DNA of 64,000 bases from Loktanella sp. (GCA_024635625.1 JAGXIQ010000035.1:1-64000); one strand, 5' to 3'; numbered from the stretch's first letter, positions 45,595 to 55,110 are shown. The notes: generated by a model not told the origin, from the letters alone. Program-made: numbers and translations.

Positions 45595-45608
45595 TTGATC
45601 TGTGTCAA
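45595..45608. promoter_or_regulatory. FNR box upstream of ccoG
   Basis: TTGAT-CTGT-GTCAA, one mismatch from TTGAT-N4-ATCAA. Its centre is about 60 bases before the ccoG ATG, so a class II start near 45560 gives an 18-base leader. Its ccoP-proximal end overlaps the hairpin at 45607-45635 by two bases. Confidence 0.8.
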
Positions 45609-45635
45609 CAACGCCCCCGTATCGGGGGCGTTGTT
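45607..45635. terminator. Hairpin after ccoP, probable terminator
   Basis: AACAACGCCCCCG (45607-45619) pairs perfectly with CGGGGGCGTTGTT (45623-45635) around TAT, 11 bases after the ccoP stop. It should end or protect the ccoNOQP transcript. There is no long U tract on the minus strand, so termination efficiency is uncertain. Confidence 0.7.
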
Positions 45636-45645
45636 ACTGTTTGGG

Positions 45646-46509
45646 TTATTCACCGCCGCCAAGGCCGTGGACATAGACTGCGACTGCGGCCACATCGGCA
45701 TCGGTCAGGCGCTGGCCCCATGCTGGCATGACACCAAAGCGCGCCTTGGTCACTGTCTCTGTCAGTGTGGCGGTGTCGCCCCCGTACAGCCAGATCGCAT
45801 CGGTCAGATCGGGTGCACCCATGTCACGGTTGCCTTGCGCGTTGTCACCATGACAAGCGGCGCAGTTATCAGAAAAGACGGTCGCGCCGGCATCTGCTAG
45901 GCCCGGGTCTTCGGCTGGCGCTGAAAGGCTTCCGACGTACGCCACGACCGACGTAATCTCTTCGCGGCTAAGAATGTCGCCGAAGGCCGGCATCTGGGAC
46001 CAGCGGGCATCTGGGTCGGTGTCATTGCGGATACCGTGGTCGATGGTCGTGGCGATGCTGGCCACGTCGCCACCCCAAAGCCAGTCGTCGTCCAGCAGGT
46101 TGGGATAACCCTTGGCCCCCGCCGCACCAGAGCCGTGGCACTGGCTGCACTGGGCACGAAAGACCGATGCACCACGTGCAACTGCATAGCGATGCAGAGG
46201 GTCGTCAGGAGCAAGTGTCGGCAAGTCGGCTGCGACCAAGTCAGCGGTCAGGGCGGCATTCTTTGCCTCGTGGGCAGTGATATCGTTCGCGACATTTGCG
46301 CGGGTGGAATAGCCCAACATGCCAGGTGTCGCACCAGAGATCATCGGCCAAGCTGGATACAAGATTGTGTATCCGATGGCCCAGACGATGCAGGCATAAA
46401 GTGTCCAAAGCCACCAGCGGGGCAGGGGGTTGTTCAGCTCTTCGATGCCGTCCCAATTGTGGCCGGTCGTCTCGACACCGGTTTCCTTATCAATCTTCTT
46501 GTCAGTCAT
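45646..46509 (-). CDS. ccoP: Cytochrome cbb3 oxidase di-haem subunit CcoP
   Basis: 287 residues: one N-terminal transmembrane segment (around 32-55), then two cytochrome c domains with CSQCHGSGA (about residues 125-130) and CAACHGDNAQG (about 215-225). It transfers electrons from the bc1 complex or soluble cytochrome c to CcoO/CcoN. Its start lies inside the end of ccoQ (eight-base overlap). Confidence 0.96.
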   Translation of the reverse strand: MTDKKIDKETGVETTGHNWDGIEELNNPLPRWWLWTLYACIVWAIGYTILYPAWPMISGATPGMLGYSTRANVANDITAHEAKNAALTADLVAADLPTLAPDDPLHRYAVARGASVFRAQCSQCHGSGAAGAKGYPNLLDDDWLWGGDVASIATTIDHGIRNDTDPDARWSQMPAFGDILSREEITSVVAYVGSLSAPAEDPGLADAGATVFSDNCAACHGDNAQGNRDMGAPDLTDAIWLYGGDTATLTETVTKARFGVMPAWGQRLTDADVAAVAVYVHGLGGGE

Positions 46510-46732
46510 GGTGCGGGGCCTTTCCGGTGTCGGCCATGCAGGCGCAGGTATCGCAAGTGCCTGAACAGGTCTTTGGCGCGTCTTCGTTGCGGAAGGGGAT
46601 CAGGCTTGCATCATCGCGGGCCCGGCGTTGGCTGGGCAGGTAGGCCCAGATACCAGCACTTGCGAAAAAGCCGAACATTGCCAGAAGAACCCAGCTGTCG
46701 GCCAGTTGGCGCAGGAAGGTATAAGTGTGCAT
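46502..46732 (-). CDS. ccoQ: Cytochrome cbb3 oxidase subunit CcoQ with Cys-rich tail
   Basis: 76 residues from the ATG at 46732, preceded by AAGGAGG. One transmembrane segment (SWVLLAMFGFFASAGIWAYLP, about 13-33) is followed by SQRRARDDASLIPF, as in FixQ/CcoQ. The tail is unusual: TCSGTCDTCACM places four Cys at 56, 60, 63 and 65, which could bind a metal. CcoQ stabilises the complex. Located between ccoO and ccoP in the standard order. Confidence 0.9.
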   Translation of the reverse strand: MHTYTFLRQLADSWVLLAMFGFFASAGIWAYLPSQRRARDDASLIPFRNEDAPKTCSGTCDTCACMADTGKAPHHD

Positions 46733-46742
46733 AATGGCCTCC

Positions 46743-47468
46743 TTAGCGGCTGGGGTCAGGAACGAAGGTGGAAAAATCGACCATCGTGCCAAGAACTTGC
46801 AGATATGAAATCAGGGCGTCCATTTCGGATACGCCGGGCTGGTCATCAAAGTTCGCGACCGCGGCACCGGGGTAGCGTTCCAACAGCCCGCTGGTGTCTG
46901 CATCTGGGTTGGCTTGTACGCGGAAATCCTGATGCGCCTGCGCGATGTCGTCGTCCGAGTAGGGGACGCCGACGAAGCGGTGGGTTTTCATCAAGTCGTC
47001 CACGTATTCCCCAGTGATGGGCGTGCGGGACAGAAAGGCGTATTGCGGCATGACGCTTTCGGGCACAACGGACTGTGGGTCGCTAAGGTGGTCGACGTGC
47101 CAAGCGTTGGAATAGCGGGCGCCGACGCGGGCCAGATCCGGCCCCGTCCGTTTCGATCCCCATTGGAACGGGTGATCGTACATCGACTCTGCCGCAAGGC
47201 TGTAATGGCCGTAACGTTCCACCTCGTCGCGCATCGGGCGGATCATTTGGCTATGACAGACGTAGCAGCCTTCACGAACGTAGATGTCGCGCCCCGTCAG
47301 TTCCAAGGGCGAGTAGGGGCGGACCCCCTCGACCTTTTCGATTGTGTTTTCCAGCCAGAACAGCGGGGCGATTTCCACGATCCCGCCGATAGAAACGACA
47401 GCAAGAGAGAAGACCAGAAGTAGAGTTGGGCTTTTTTCAAGGATCGCGTGTTTGTCGAGAAGTGCCAT
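46743..47468 (-). CDS. ccoO: Cytochrome cbb3 oxidase mono-haem subunit CcoO
   Basis: 241 residues with an N-terminal membrane anchor (about 13-35) and a single c-haem motif [12 protein letters not shown] (about residues 67-78). The Met ligand region and [16 protein letters not shown] follow FixO closely. It receives electrons from CcoP and passes them to CcoN. It begins 11 bases after ccoN. Confidence 0.96.
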   Translation of the reverse strand: MALLDKHAILEKSPTLLLVFSLAVVSIGGIVEIAPLFWLENTIEKVEGVRPYSPLELTGRDIYVREGCYVCHSQMIRPMRDEVERYGHYSLAAESMYDHPFQWGSKRTGPDLARVGARYSNAWHVDHLSDPQSVVPESVMPQYAFLSRTPITGEYVDDLMKTHRFVGVPYSDDDIAQAHQDFRVQANPDADTSGLLERYPGAAVANFDDQPGVSEMDALISYLQVLGTMVDFSTFVPDPSR

Positions 47469-47479
47469 GAGTGTGATCC

Positions 47480-49090
47480 TTATTCAGCCGCAACGGCGTA
47501 GCGGGCCGGGGTCGCGATTGTGACGGGTTTGCCCGCACGGATGGTCATCCACATATTCCAGACCATCACCAGTGCGCCGGATAGGAACATCACACCGCCA
47601 AGGCTGCGGACGACATACATCGGATATTTCGCGGCGACCGTGTCGGCAAAGGCGTTGACGAGGAACCCTTGGTCATCGACCTCGCGCCACATCAGACCTT
47701 CCATGATGCCTGACACCCACATCGAAGACGCGTAAAGAACGATCCCCAGTGTCGCGAGCCAGAAGTGCCAGCTGATCGCAGAGACAGAGTGCATTTCCTT
47801 GCGACCCCACAGGCGTGGTGTCAGATAATACAGGCAGGCGAACGTGATCATGCCATTCCAGCCGAGTGCGCCAGAGTGGACGTGACCGATAGTCCAGTCA
47901 GTGTAGTGTGACAAAGAGTTCACTGCACGGATCGACATCATCGGACCTTCGAAAGTGGACATGCCGTAAAAGCCCAACGACAGGACGAACATCCGCATAA
48001 TCGGGTCGGTGCGCAGTTTGTCCCACGCCCCTTGCAGGGTCATCAAACCGTTGATCATGCCACCCCAGCTGGGCATCCACAGGACGATGGAAAACACCAT
48101 ACCAAGGGTCGCAGCCCAATCGGGCAATGCGGTATAGTGCAGGTGGTGCGGACCAGCCCAGATATAAAGAAAAATTAGGGCCCAAAAGTGAATGATTGAC
48201 AGCTTGTAGCTATAAATCGGGCGCTCGGCTTGCTTTGGCACGAAGTAGTACATCATGCCAAGGAAACCTGCGGTGAGGAAGAAGCCCACAGCGTTGTGGC
48301 CATACCACCACTGGGTCATCGCATCCTGTACGCCTGAAAAGACCTGCACGGATTTGCTGCCCCAGATGCTGACGGGAACGCTTAGGTTATTGACCACATG
48401 CAGCATCGCGACGGTGATGATGAAGGCAAGGTAGAACCAGTTGGCGACGTAGATATGCTTTTCGCGGCGGCGCACGATGGTGCCAAGGAACACTGCCAGA
48501 TAAGTCAGCCATACGATTGTCAGCCAGATGTCGATATACCACTCGGGCTCTGCATATTCTTTGGACTGCGTTGCGCCCAGCAAATAGCCTGTCGCCGCCA
48601 GAACGATGAACAGCTGGTAACCCCAAAAGACGAACCAAGCCGCCTTGCCACCCCAAAGCTTTACACCGCTCGTGCGCTGGACGACGTAGAAGGACGTGCA
48701 GATCAGGGCGTTGCCACCAAAGGCAAAAATGACCGCGCTGGTGTGCAGCGGCCGCAGCCGACCAAAGTTCGCAAACGGCTGTGCCCAGTCGAAATTCAGA
48801 CTTGGATAGGCCAGCTGAAAGGCGATGAAGGTCCCAACGAGGAACCCGGCAATGCCCCAAAACGCTGTGGCAATTACGCCAGCGCGGATCACGCCGTCGT
48901 CGTATTGATCCGTTGGTAATGCCACCGGCACCGGTCCGTCAGTTGCGCGCAGTACGCGAACGAACAGGTAAGCAGCGATCACCATGATCAGAAAGGCGTG
49001 GACCTGGTAGGCTAGATCATGTGCCCAATTGGCCCCGAGCGCCGCAATCAGGGTTACACACCCCAGTAGCGCCAGCTTGATGTAATTCAT
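47480..49090 (-). CDS. ccoN: Cytochrome cbb3 oxidase catalytic subunit CcoN
   Basis: 536 residues from [11 protein letters not shown], with about twelve or more membrane segments of the haem-copper oxidase superfamily. Conserved blocks include the low-spin haem region [19 protein letters not shown], the active-site helix [21 protein letters not shown] and [15 protein letters not shown] with copper-ligand His residues. It reduces oxygen to water with high affinity. GAGGG precedes the ATG at 49090, preferred over the reading from 49120. An FNR box lies 86-99 bases upstream. Confidence 0.96.
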   Translation of the reverse strand: MNYIKLALLGCVTLIAALGANWAHDLAYQVHAFLIMVIAAYLFVRVLRATDGPVPVALPTDQYDDGVIRAGVIATAFWGIAGFLVGTFIAFQLAYPSLNFDWAQPFANFGRLRPLHTSAVIFAFGGNALICTSFYVVQRTSGVKLWGGKAAWFVFWGYQLFIVLAATGYLLGATQSKEYAEPEWYIDIWLTIVWLTYLAVFLGTIVRRREKHIYVANWFYLAFIITVAMLHVVNNLSVPVSIWGSKSVQVFSGVQDAMTQWWYGHNAVGFFLTAGFLGMMYYFVPKQAERPIYSYKLSIIHFWALIFLYIWAGPHHLHYTALPDWAATLGMVFSIVLWMPSWGGMINGLMTLQGAWDKLRTDPIMRMFVLSLGFYGMSTFEGPMMSIRAVNSLSHYTDWTIGHVHSGALGWNGMITFACLYYLTPRLWGRKEMHSVSAISWHFWLATLGIVLYASSMWVSGIMEGLMWREVDDQGFLVNAFADTVAAKYPMYVVRSLGGVMFLSGALVMVWNMWMTIRAGKPVTIATPARYAVAAE

Positions 49091-49175
49091 CGTATTGTCC
49101 CTCGTCGTGCCGGCGCGCAAGGCATGGCGCAGCCGGTCCCTGCGAGGGGTTTATGCGTGGAAGGGTTCTGCGGCT

Positions 49176-49189
49176 TTGATCTGGATCAA
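49176..49189. promoter_or_regulatory. FNR box upstream of ccoN
   Basis: TTGAT-CTGG-ATCAA, a perfect match to TTGAT-N4-ATCAA. With a class II position at -41.5, transcription would start near 49141, leaving a leader of about 50 bases before ccoN. Confidence 0.9.
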
Positions 49190-49201
49190 CACTGCGTGAT
49201 G

Positions 49202-49948
49202 TTAGGACAAAATCCCGCCGTCGGAGTCATCGCCGGTTTCATCTTGCAGCCGGGCCAGATCCTTGACCGTCACGCTGCGCCTGTCGGACACATCGATGAT
49301 GCCATCTGCCTTAAGTGCGCTGAACTGGCGGCTGACTGTTTCGAGCGTGAGGCCAAGGTAATTGGCTATCTGGTCGCGCGTCATCGGCAAGTGCAATGCC
49401 GCACCGATCGCAGAACTGTCGCCCTTTGCTGTGTTCAACTGTGACCGCCGTGCCAGCATATCAAGGAAGGTCGCGATCTTTTCCCGCGCCGTCTTGCGGC
49501 CCAAAAGCAGCATCCAGTCGCGTGCTGCATCAAGCTCGTCCAGTGCCAGCTCCATCAATCGCTGGGCGACGTGGGGGGTGTCTTCGACCAGTTGCTCGAA
49601 CGGTCTACGGGCAAAGCAGCATAGCGTAACGTCTGTCGTCGCGGTTACGTCGAAATCGATCTGTGTCCGACCGGGTCGCCCGATGAAATCCGATGGCAGC
49701 AACAGGCCGACCATTTGTGTGCGGCCGTCTTCCAGCGTCTTTGACAAGGATGCGACACCGCTGACGACCGAGGCCACGAAGACTAAGGGTTCGCCGCGCC
49801 ATAGGATCGCATCGCCAGCTGCGTAGCTGCGATAGGACTTCATGTCTTCAAGCATGGCTAACTCGTCACCGTCGCAACGGGCGCAAACGGCACGGTGCCT
49901 GATTGGGCAGGCCTCGCATTTTACGGAAGCTGGAATGTGCAGTTTCAT
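49202..49948 (-). CDS. fnrL: FnrL-type oxygen-sensing Crp/Fnr regulator
   Basis: 248 residues: an N-terminal cysteine cluster (Cys11, Cys14, Cys22 and Cys25) with an additional pair Cys110-Cys111, a cyclic-nucleotide-binding-like beta barrel, and a Crp helix-turn-helix (LPMTRDQIANYLGLTLETVSRQFSAL) with the ETVSR recognition helix of FNR proteins. The cysteines would hold an oxygen-labile 4Fe-4S cluster. It should activate ccoNOQP, ccoGHIS and hemN when oxygen is low. A perfect FNR box sits just before its own start, in a position that favours autorepression. Confidence 0.94.
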   Translation of the reverse strand: MKLHIPASVKCEACPIRHRAVCARCDGDELAMLEDMKSYRSYAAGDAILWRGEPLVFVASVVSGVASLSKTLEDGRTQMVGLLLPSDFIGRPGRTQIDFDVTATTDVTLCCFARRPFEQLVEDTPHVAQRLMELALDELDAARDWMLLLGRKTAREKIATFLDMLARRSQLNTAKGDSSAIGAALHLPMTRDQIANYLGLTLETVSRQFSALKADGIIDVSDRRSVTVKDLARLQDETGDDSDGGILS

Positions 49949-49952
49949 AGTT

Positions 49953-49966
49953 TTGATCTATATCAA
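49953..49966. promoter_or_regulatory. FNR box shared by fnrL and hemN
   Basis: TTGAT-CTAT-ATCAA, a perfect palindromic core. Its centre is 42.5 bases before the hemN ATG and only about 11 bases before the fnrL ATG. The geometry suits activation of hemN and repression of fnrL by FnrL. Confidence 0.9.
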
Positions 49967-50001
49967 TGCTTACGGAATGTCGCGCAGTCATATCAGCTAT
50001 C

Positions 50002-51357
50002 ATGGAAAAGATCGAGCTTCTGCGCAGTCATGGACTTTTCGATGCGAAAGTCCCCCGCTACACCAGCTATCCGCCGGCCAATCACTTCTTGGCGGACGCT
50101 GGGCATCGGCATCAGGCCGATTGGCTACGCGCCGTCCCAAAGGGAAGCGGCGTGTCAGTCTACGTCCACATCCCCTTTTGCCGCCGTTTATGCTGGTTTT
50201 GCGCATGTCGCACGCAAGGAACGCGCACCATGCGCCCGGTCGAGGCCTATGTAGACGCCCTTTTTAAGGAAATCGCTGCGGTGCGGGCATTGCTTCCTGC
50301 CGACGTGCACATGTCGCGCCTGCATCTGGGCGGAGGCACGCCAACTATTCTACCAGCCGATTTAATGGCGCACCTCCTTGATGCGCTGTTCGACGCATTC
50401 GGTGGACCGCCGCAGGACGAGTTTTCAGTCGAGATTGACCCCACGGATGCCGCCCCCGATCTGTTGCAAACACTCGTGCACTACGGCTTGAACCGCGCCA
50501 GCCTTGGGGTGCAAGATTTTGCGCCAGCGGTCCAGCAGGCCATCGGTCGGCTCCAGTCGCTGGAACAGACCCGTCGCGTCATCGATATCCTGCGCGAAGC
50601 TGGGGTGAAGGGTATCAATATCGACCTGCTTTATGGTTTGCCGCATCAGACGATGGAAAGCATGGGTCAGACACTAACCCATGTCATTGATATGACCCCG
50701 GACCGACTGGCAATTTACGGCTATGCCCATGTGCCGTGGATGTCCAAACGGCAGGTCATGATCGAAGCTGCAGCTATTCCCGATGGCGTCGCGCGCTATC
50801 ACCTTGCTACCTTGGCGCAAGACATGATGCTGTCAGAGGGATTTCACCCCATAGGCATCGACCATTTTGCCCGCCCGTCGGATAGCTTGTTCAAATCTCT
50901 TCAAGAGGGTCGTTTGCGGCGGAATTTTCAGGGCTATACGGATGATGCAAGTCCGACGCTCGTTGGTCTTGGCGCTTCGGCTATTTCTCGGTTCACGCAG
51001 GGTTACGTGCAGAATGCCGTTTCGACTTCTGCCTGGCAGGAAAGGGTCGGGGCCGGGGGGCTTGCTGGGCACAAAGGCTATTGCCTGAATGCACGGGACG
51101 CGCTGGTGTCGACAATCATCGAGGATCTGATGTGCCGCTTCGACTTTGATGCTGCGCGTTTGCAGGCGCAGTTTCCCGACGATGCAGCCCTGATCGCCCG
51201 GACCGGTGAAGCCCTAGCCAGGGAGTTCCGTGATATATTCACTATCGACGGACCGCGCCTGCAGATTAAGCCAGAGGCCCGGGCGCTGGTACGCATCGTC
51301 GCTCATCATATCGACGATTTCGTTAGCCCTACACAGTCGCATTCTGCCGCCATCTAA
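50002..51357 (+). CDS. hemN: Oxygen-independent coproporphyrinogen III oxidase HemN
   Basis: 451 residues, a radical-SAM enzyme with YVHIPFCRRLCWFCACRTQG containing the CxxxCxxC cluster motif, then LHLGGGTPTIL and NIDLLYGLPHQT. It converts coproporphyrinogen III to protoporphyrinogen IX without oxygen, supplying haem for respiration under low oxygen. I chose the ATG at 50002; the in-frame ATG at 49966 overlaps the FNR box. No Shine-Dalgarno sequence precedes it, and the FNR box spacing implies a nearly leaderless message. Confidence 0.95.
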   Translation: MEKIELLRSHGLFDAKVPRYTSYPPANHFLADAGHRHQADWLRAVPKGSGVSVYVHIPFCRRLCWFCACRTQGTRTMRPVEAYVDALFKEIAAVRALLPADVHMSRLHLGGGTPTILPADLMAHLLDALFDAFGGPPQDEFSVEIDPTDAAPDLLQTLVHYGLNRASLGVQDFAPAVQQAIGRLQSLEQTRRVIDILREAGVKGINIDLLYGLPHQTMESMGQTLTHVIDMTPDRLAIYGYAHVPWMSKRQVMIEAAAIPDGVARYHLATLAQDMMLSEGFHPIGIDHFARPSDSLFKSLQEGRLRRNFQGYTDDASPTLVGLGASAISRFTQGYVQNAVSTSAWQERVGAGGLAGHKGYCLNARDALVSTIIEDLMCRFDFDAARLQAQFPDDAALIARTGEALAREFRDIFTIDGPRLQIKPEARALVRIVAHHIDDFVSPTQSHSAAI

Positions 51358-51726
51358 GGCGCGCCGTTCGACTGACGCGAGCTGGCCCGATATCTAGCTG
51401 TGCGGATCTGGGTGCCTAGATTCGCGCCGCGTCTCTCATTTGCGCTTAATTTCTTGGCATACGGCAGCTGCAATGCCTGCATCGTGACCACCCCCATGCC
51501 TCTCGATGCACCGCTCTGCCATTTCTCTGGGCAGGTCATGACGGAAAAGTCAGGGTCCGAGCGTGCCTTAACTTGCACGCCGCCGCATAGCGGACGATCC
51601 GACTGGGTCCGCCCCTGTGCTGCGTTCACAACATGACAGGCTGCGGTCCTGCCCGAAAACCTCGGGCCTTTGGTGAAAGCGGGCGTCCGCTTTTGGTCAC
51701 GCAGCAGGCAACAGGGGAAGAAACAA
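51358..51726. other. Intergenic region between hemN and urtA
   Basis: About 370 bases without a supported gene. It should hold the urtA promoter; a nitrogen-control (NtrC) site is expected from biology, but none could be assigned with confidence. A GGGGAAG ribosome site precedes urtA. Confidence 0.5.
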
Positions 51727-53019
51727 ATGAAAAATTACCTGAAGACAAGCGCGTGCGTTGTCGGTGCGCTTTTGGCGAGCACGTCGCTCGTCGCGGCACA
51801 AGACTGCGCTGATCCGATCAAGGTGGGTGTGCTACACTCTCTCTCCGGCTCGATGGCGATTTCGGAGACCACGCTGAAAGACGTCATGCTGATGTTGATC
51901 GAAAACCAGAACGCCAAAGGCGGCCTGCTGGGTTGCCAGATCGAACCCGTCGTTGTCGACCCCGCGTCTGACTGGCCGCTGTTCGCCGAAAAGGCGCGCG
52001 AGTTGCTGACAGTGAACAATGTCGACGTGATCTTCGGCAACTGGACCTCCGTGTCGCGCAAATCCGTGCTGCCCGTGCTGGAAGAGCTGAACGGCCTGCT
52101 GTTCTATCCCGTCCAATACGAAGGCGAAGAGTCTTCCAAGAACGTCTTCTATACTGGTGCCGCTCCGAACCAGCAGGCAATCCCTGCCGTAGATTACTTC
52201 CTTGAAGAGCTCGGTGTCGAAAAATTCGCTTTGTTGGGCACAGATTACGTTTATCCGCGCACGACGAACAACATCCTCGAAGCCTATCTGATGGACCACG
52301 GCATCGCGAAAGAGGATATTTTCGTTAACTACACCCCCTTCGGTCAGTCCGACTGGGCGACCATTGTCGGTGATGTCGTCAAACTTGGCGAAGACGGCAA
52401 GCAGGTTGGTGTGATCAGCACCATCAACGGCGACGCGAACATCGGCTTTTACAAAGAGCTCGCCGCCGCGAACGTCAGCGCTGACGATATCCCCGTCGTG
52501 GCCTTTTCGGTCGGTGAAGAAGAATTATCCGGCCTTGATACCTCTAACCTTGTCGGTCACCTCGCGGCATGGAACTACTTCATGTCTGCCGACACGCCGG
52601 AAAACGCGACGTTTATTGAAGATTGGCACGCCTATATCGGCGACGATAAGCGCGTGACCAACGACCCGATGGAAGCGCATTATATCGGTTTCAACATGTG
52701 GGTGCAGGCGGTCGAAGCGGCTGGAACCACAGATGTCGACGCGGTCTCGGATGCCATGATCGGCCAGACCTTCCCGAACCTGACTGGCACCACGGCGGAA
52801 ATGCTGCCGAACCACCACCTGACCAAGCCCGTCCTGATCGGTGAAATCCGTGCCGACGGTCAGTTCGACATCATCAGCCAGACAGAGCCGGTCCCGGGTG
52901 ATGCATGGACCGACTTCCTACCCGAAAGCGCCGTCCTGACGAGCGATTGGAAAGACCTGAAGTGCGGCATGTACAACACCGAAACCAAGACCTGCGTACA
53001 GCTGACGTCTAACTACTAA
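51727..53019 (+). CDS. urtA: Urea ABC transporter substrate-binding protein UrtA
   Basis: 430 residues with a signal peptide (MKNYLKTSACVVGALLAS then TSLVAA). The mature protein follows UrtA: IKVGVLHSLSGSMAISETTLKD, FGNWTSVSRKSVLPVLEELNGLLFYPVQYEG and GTDYVYPRTTN. It captures urea (or short amides) in the periplasm. Start at 51727 after GGGGAAG; the upstream reading to 51670 lacks a signal peptide at its start. First gene of urtABCDE; no urease genes are in the window. Confidence 0.95.
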   Translation: MKNYLKTSACVVGALLASTSLVAAQDCADPIKVGVLHSLSGSMAISETTLKDVMLMLIENQNAKGGLLGCQIEPVVVDPASDWPLFAEKARELLTVNNVDVIFGNWTSVSRKSVLPVLEELNGLLFYPVQYEGEESSKNVFYTGAAPNQQAIPAVDYFLEELGVEKFALLGTDYVYPRTTNNILEAYLMDHGIAKEDIFVNYTPFGQSDWATIVGDVVKLGEDGKQVGVISTINGDANIGFYKELAAANVSADDIPVVAFSVGEEELSGLDTSNLVGHLAAWNYFMSADTPENATFIEDWHAYIGDDKRVTNDPMEAHYIGFNMWVQAVEAAGTTDVDAVSDAMIGQTFPNLTGTTAEMLPNHHLTKPVLIGEIRADGQFDIISQTEPVPGDAWTDFLPESAVLTSDWKDLKCGMYNTETKTCVQLTSNY

Positions 53020-53082
53020 GCGCAAAGGCCGTGTGCGGGGTTTCCTTCGCACACGGCCCATCACCTTGATCGAAAGACTGTC

Positions 53083-55017
53083 ATGCTGCGCATTCTGGCC
53101 GCCCTCATCCTTTCGCTCGGCTTCGCTGCTTTGGCGCAAGCGCAGGACCTGCAACCGGTCTTGCAAGACCACGCGGACGAAATTGCCAAGCCCTCGCGCA
53201 GCAGTGTTTCGACCGCCCTCGACGCGCTCATAGCGTCCGGACTGCCGCAAGTGACCCCGTTTCTAGAGGCTTGGACTGACAAGGGCATCTGGCAACGCGA
53301 TGCTGACGGCATGTTTTTCTATGGCAACGCCAAAGGTAGCGATCTGACATTGCGCAACATTGACACGGGTGCAGAAACCACTGTGTCCACCGTGGGTCAT
53401 ACCGAACTGCGACCGAACGGTGGTGTCCGTCGTGTGATCGGAACGGCCCTTGTGCAATTCCAGCTGGCCGATCCCGATATCACGCGTCGCCTTTCGGCCA
53501 TCGATTCCATCGCCCGCCGTCCCGACGCGGACCAGTTAATCCCGTTGCTTGGCTCTATTGATACGGAACCGGACCCCACCCTGAAGGCGCGCAAGATCCA
53601 GCTGGCCAACTTCCTATCGGCCAGCTTTGCCGAAGATGTCGCCGACCGGATCGCCGCAATAGACAGCTTGGCCCGCGATACCTCGATAGAGGCGCGGGCC
53701 GTCTTGAACCAAATTCTTTCCGTTTCATCCCAAGTCACCGCAGACGAGCCGACTGGCGGCATCGCCCGCATTCTGTCCGTCGGGCGCGACCTGACGGAAG
53801 CAGAGGCCTACGAACGTCTCGTCGCAGCTAACCTCGCCCCGCCGACGATCCCCCCCGTAGCGATCCGTGATGCGCTCGCCGCCAATGTGATAGAGGGCCG
53901 GGTTGGCGGCATTCCCACTGCACAACTTGGCACCGACGCGACCCGCGCGCAGGCCTACGCTGCACTCGCCGCGTCCGGTTCAGTGCTGCCTTTCGTCACC
54001 CCTCAAGACCAGTCCACTGCAATCGCAAACCACACCTTCTACGAGGCATATGATCAGGACGACACGGCGATCACCGACGCCGCCCGTGCGGCTTTGTCAT
54101 CCGTAGAAACACGGGTCGCAGCCTCGCGCTTTGCTGATCTAGCGTTGGACGGTCTGTCACTGGCGTCGATCTATTTTCTCGCGGCTATCGGCCTTGCCAT
54201 CACCTTCGGCGTCATGGGCGTGATCAACATGGCCCACGGCGAATTCATCATGATGGGTGCATACACGGGCTATGTCGTGCAGCAGTTCGTTCCCGACTAC
54301 ACTCTTTCGATCATCATCGCCTTACCGCTGGCGTTTGCTGTGACCTTCGGTGCTGGCGTTGCGATGGAACGTCTGGTGATCCGCCACCTTTACCACCGTC
54401 CCCTGGAAACCTTGCTTGCGACCTTCGGCATCTCGATTGCTCTGCAGCAATTGGCTAAAAATATCTTTGGCACGCAGGCACGTCCGCTCACGTCCCCCGG
54501 TTGGCTTGACGGTGCATGGGTGCTGTCTGACGTGATTCAGATCAGCTATATCCGTATCGCAATCTTCGTATTGGCGCTACTCTTTCTTGGTCTCATTCTT
54601 TACATCCTCAAACGCACGCGCCTGGGGTTAGAAGTCCGCGCCGTGACCCAGAATCCCGGCATGGCGGCCTCTATGGGAATCGACCCTGACCGCATCAACA
54701 TGATGACCTTTGGCCTTGGATCTGGCATCGCAGGGATCGCGGGCGTCGCTATCGGCCTTTATGCCAAGGTGACGTCTGAAATGGGCGCGGATTATATCGT
54801 CCAATCCTTTATGACCGTCGTTGTTGGCGGTGTCGGCAACGTTTGGGGTACCCTCGCGGGGGCATCGCTGATCGGTTTTCTACAAAAAGGGATAGAGTGG
54901 CTAAATCCCTCGAATACCCTTGCAGCGCAGACCTACATGGTCCTCTTCATTATCCTCTTCATCCAGTTTCGTCCCAAGGGCATCGTTGCTCAAAAGGGTC
55001 GTGCGGCGGCAGACTGA
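53083..55017 (+). CDS. urtB: Urea ABC transporter permease UrtB
   Basis: 644 residues. A signal-like N-terminus (ILAALILSLGFAALAQAQ) and a roughly 330-residue soluble, repeat-containing region precede a LivH-type permease domain of about eight membrane segments (from LALDGLSLASIYFLAAIGLA at about residue 350). The extended N-terminal domain is typical of UrtB as opposed to LivH. It forms the translocation path with UrtC. Confidence 0.93.
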   Translation: MLRILAALILSLGFAALAQAQDLQPVLQDHADEIAKPSRSSVSTALDALIASGLPQVTPFLEAWTDKGIWQRDADGMFFYGNAKGSDLTLRNIDTGAETTVSTVGHTELRPNGGVRRVIGTALVQFQLADPDITRRLSAIDSIARRPDADQLIPLLGSIDTEPDPTLKARKIQLANFLSASFAEDVADRIAAIDSLARDTSIEARAVLNQILSVSSQVTADEPTGGIARILSVGRDLTEAEAYERLVAANLAPPTIPPVAIRDALAANVIEGRVGGIPTAQLGTDATRAQAYAALAASGSVLPFVTPQDQSTAIANHTFYEAYDQDDTAITDAARAALSSVETRVAASRFADLALDGLSLASIYFLAAIGLAITFGVMGVINMAHGEFIMMGAYTGYVVQQFVPDYTLSIIIALPLAFAVTFGAGVAMERLVIRHLYHRPLETLLATFGISIALQQLAKNIFGTQARPLTSPGWLDGAWVLSDVIQISYIRIAIFVLALLFLGLILYILKRTRLGLEVRAVTQNPGMAASMGIDPDRINMMTFGLGSGIAGIAGVAIGLYAKVTSEMGADYIVQSFMTVVVGGVGNVWGTLAGASLIGFLQKGIEWLNPSNTLAAQTYMVLFIILFIQFRPKGIVAQKGRAAAD

Positions 55018-55033
55018 TGCCTTGGTCCCCCCT

Positions 55034-55110
55034 TCTTCTCGTCGCAAATATCCCCGGGGGTCCGGGGGGCTGGCCCCCCGGCGTGGCGGCGCGCATGGCG
55101 CGACGCAATT
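55034..55110. repeat. Rhodobacterales-type GC-rich intergenic hairpin repeat
   Basis: The urtB-urtC gap contains a sequence running from CTTCTTCTCGTCGCAAATAT through CCCCGGGGGTCC into a perfect 9-base hairpin, CCGGGGGGC (55062-55070) and GCCCCCCGG (55073-55081). I recall nearly the same sequence dispersed between genes in many Rhodobacteraceae genomes. It sits inside an operon, so it may modulate the relative output of urtC and later genes or stabilise RNA. No second copy was noticed in this window. Confidence 0.7.
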
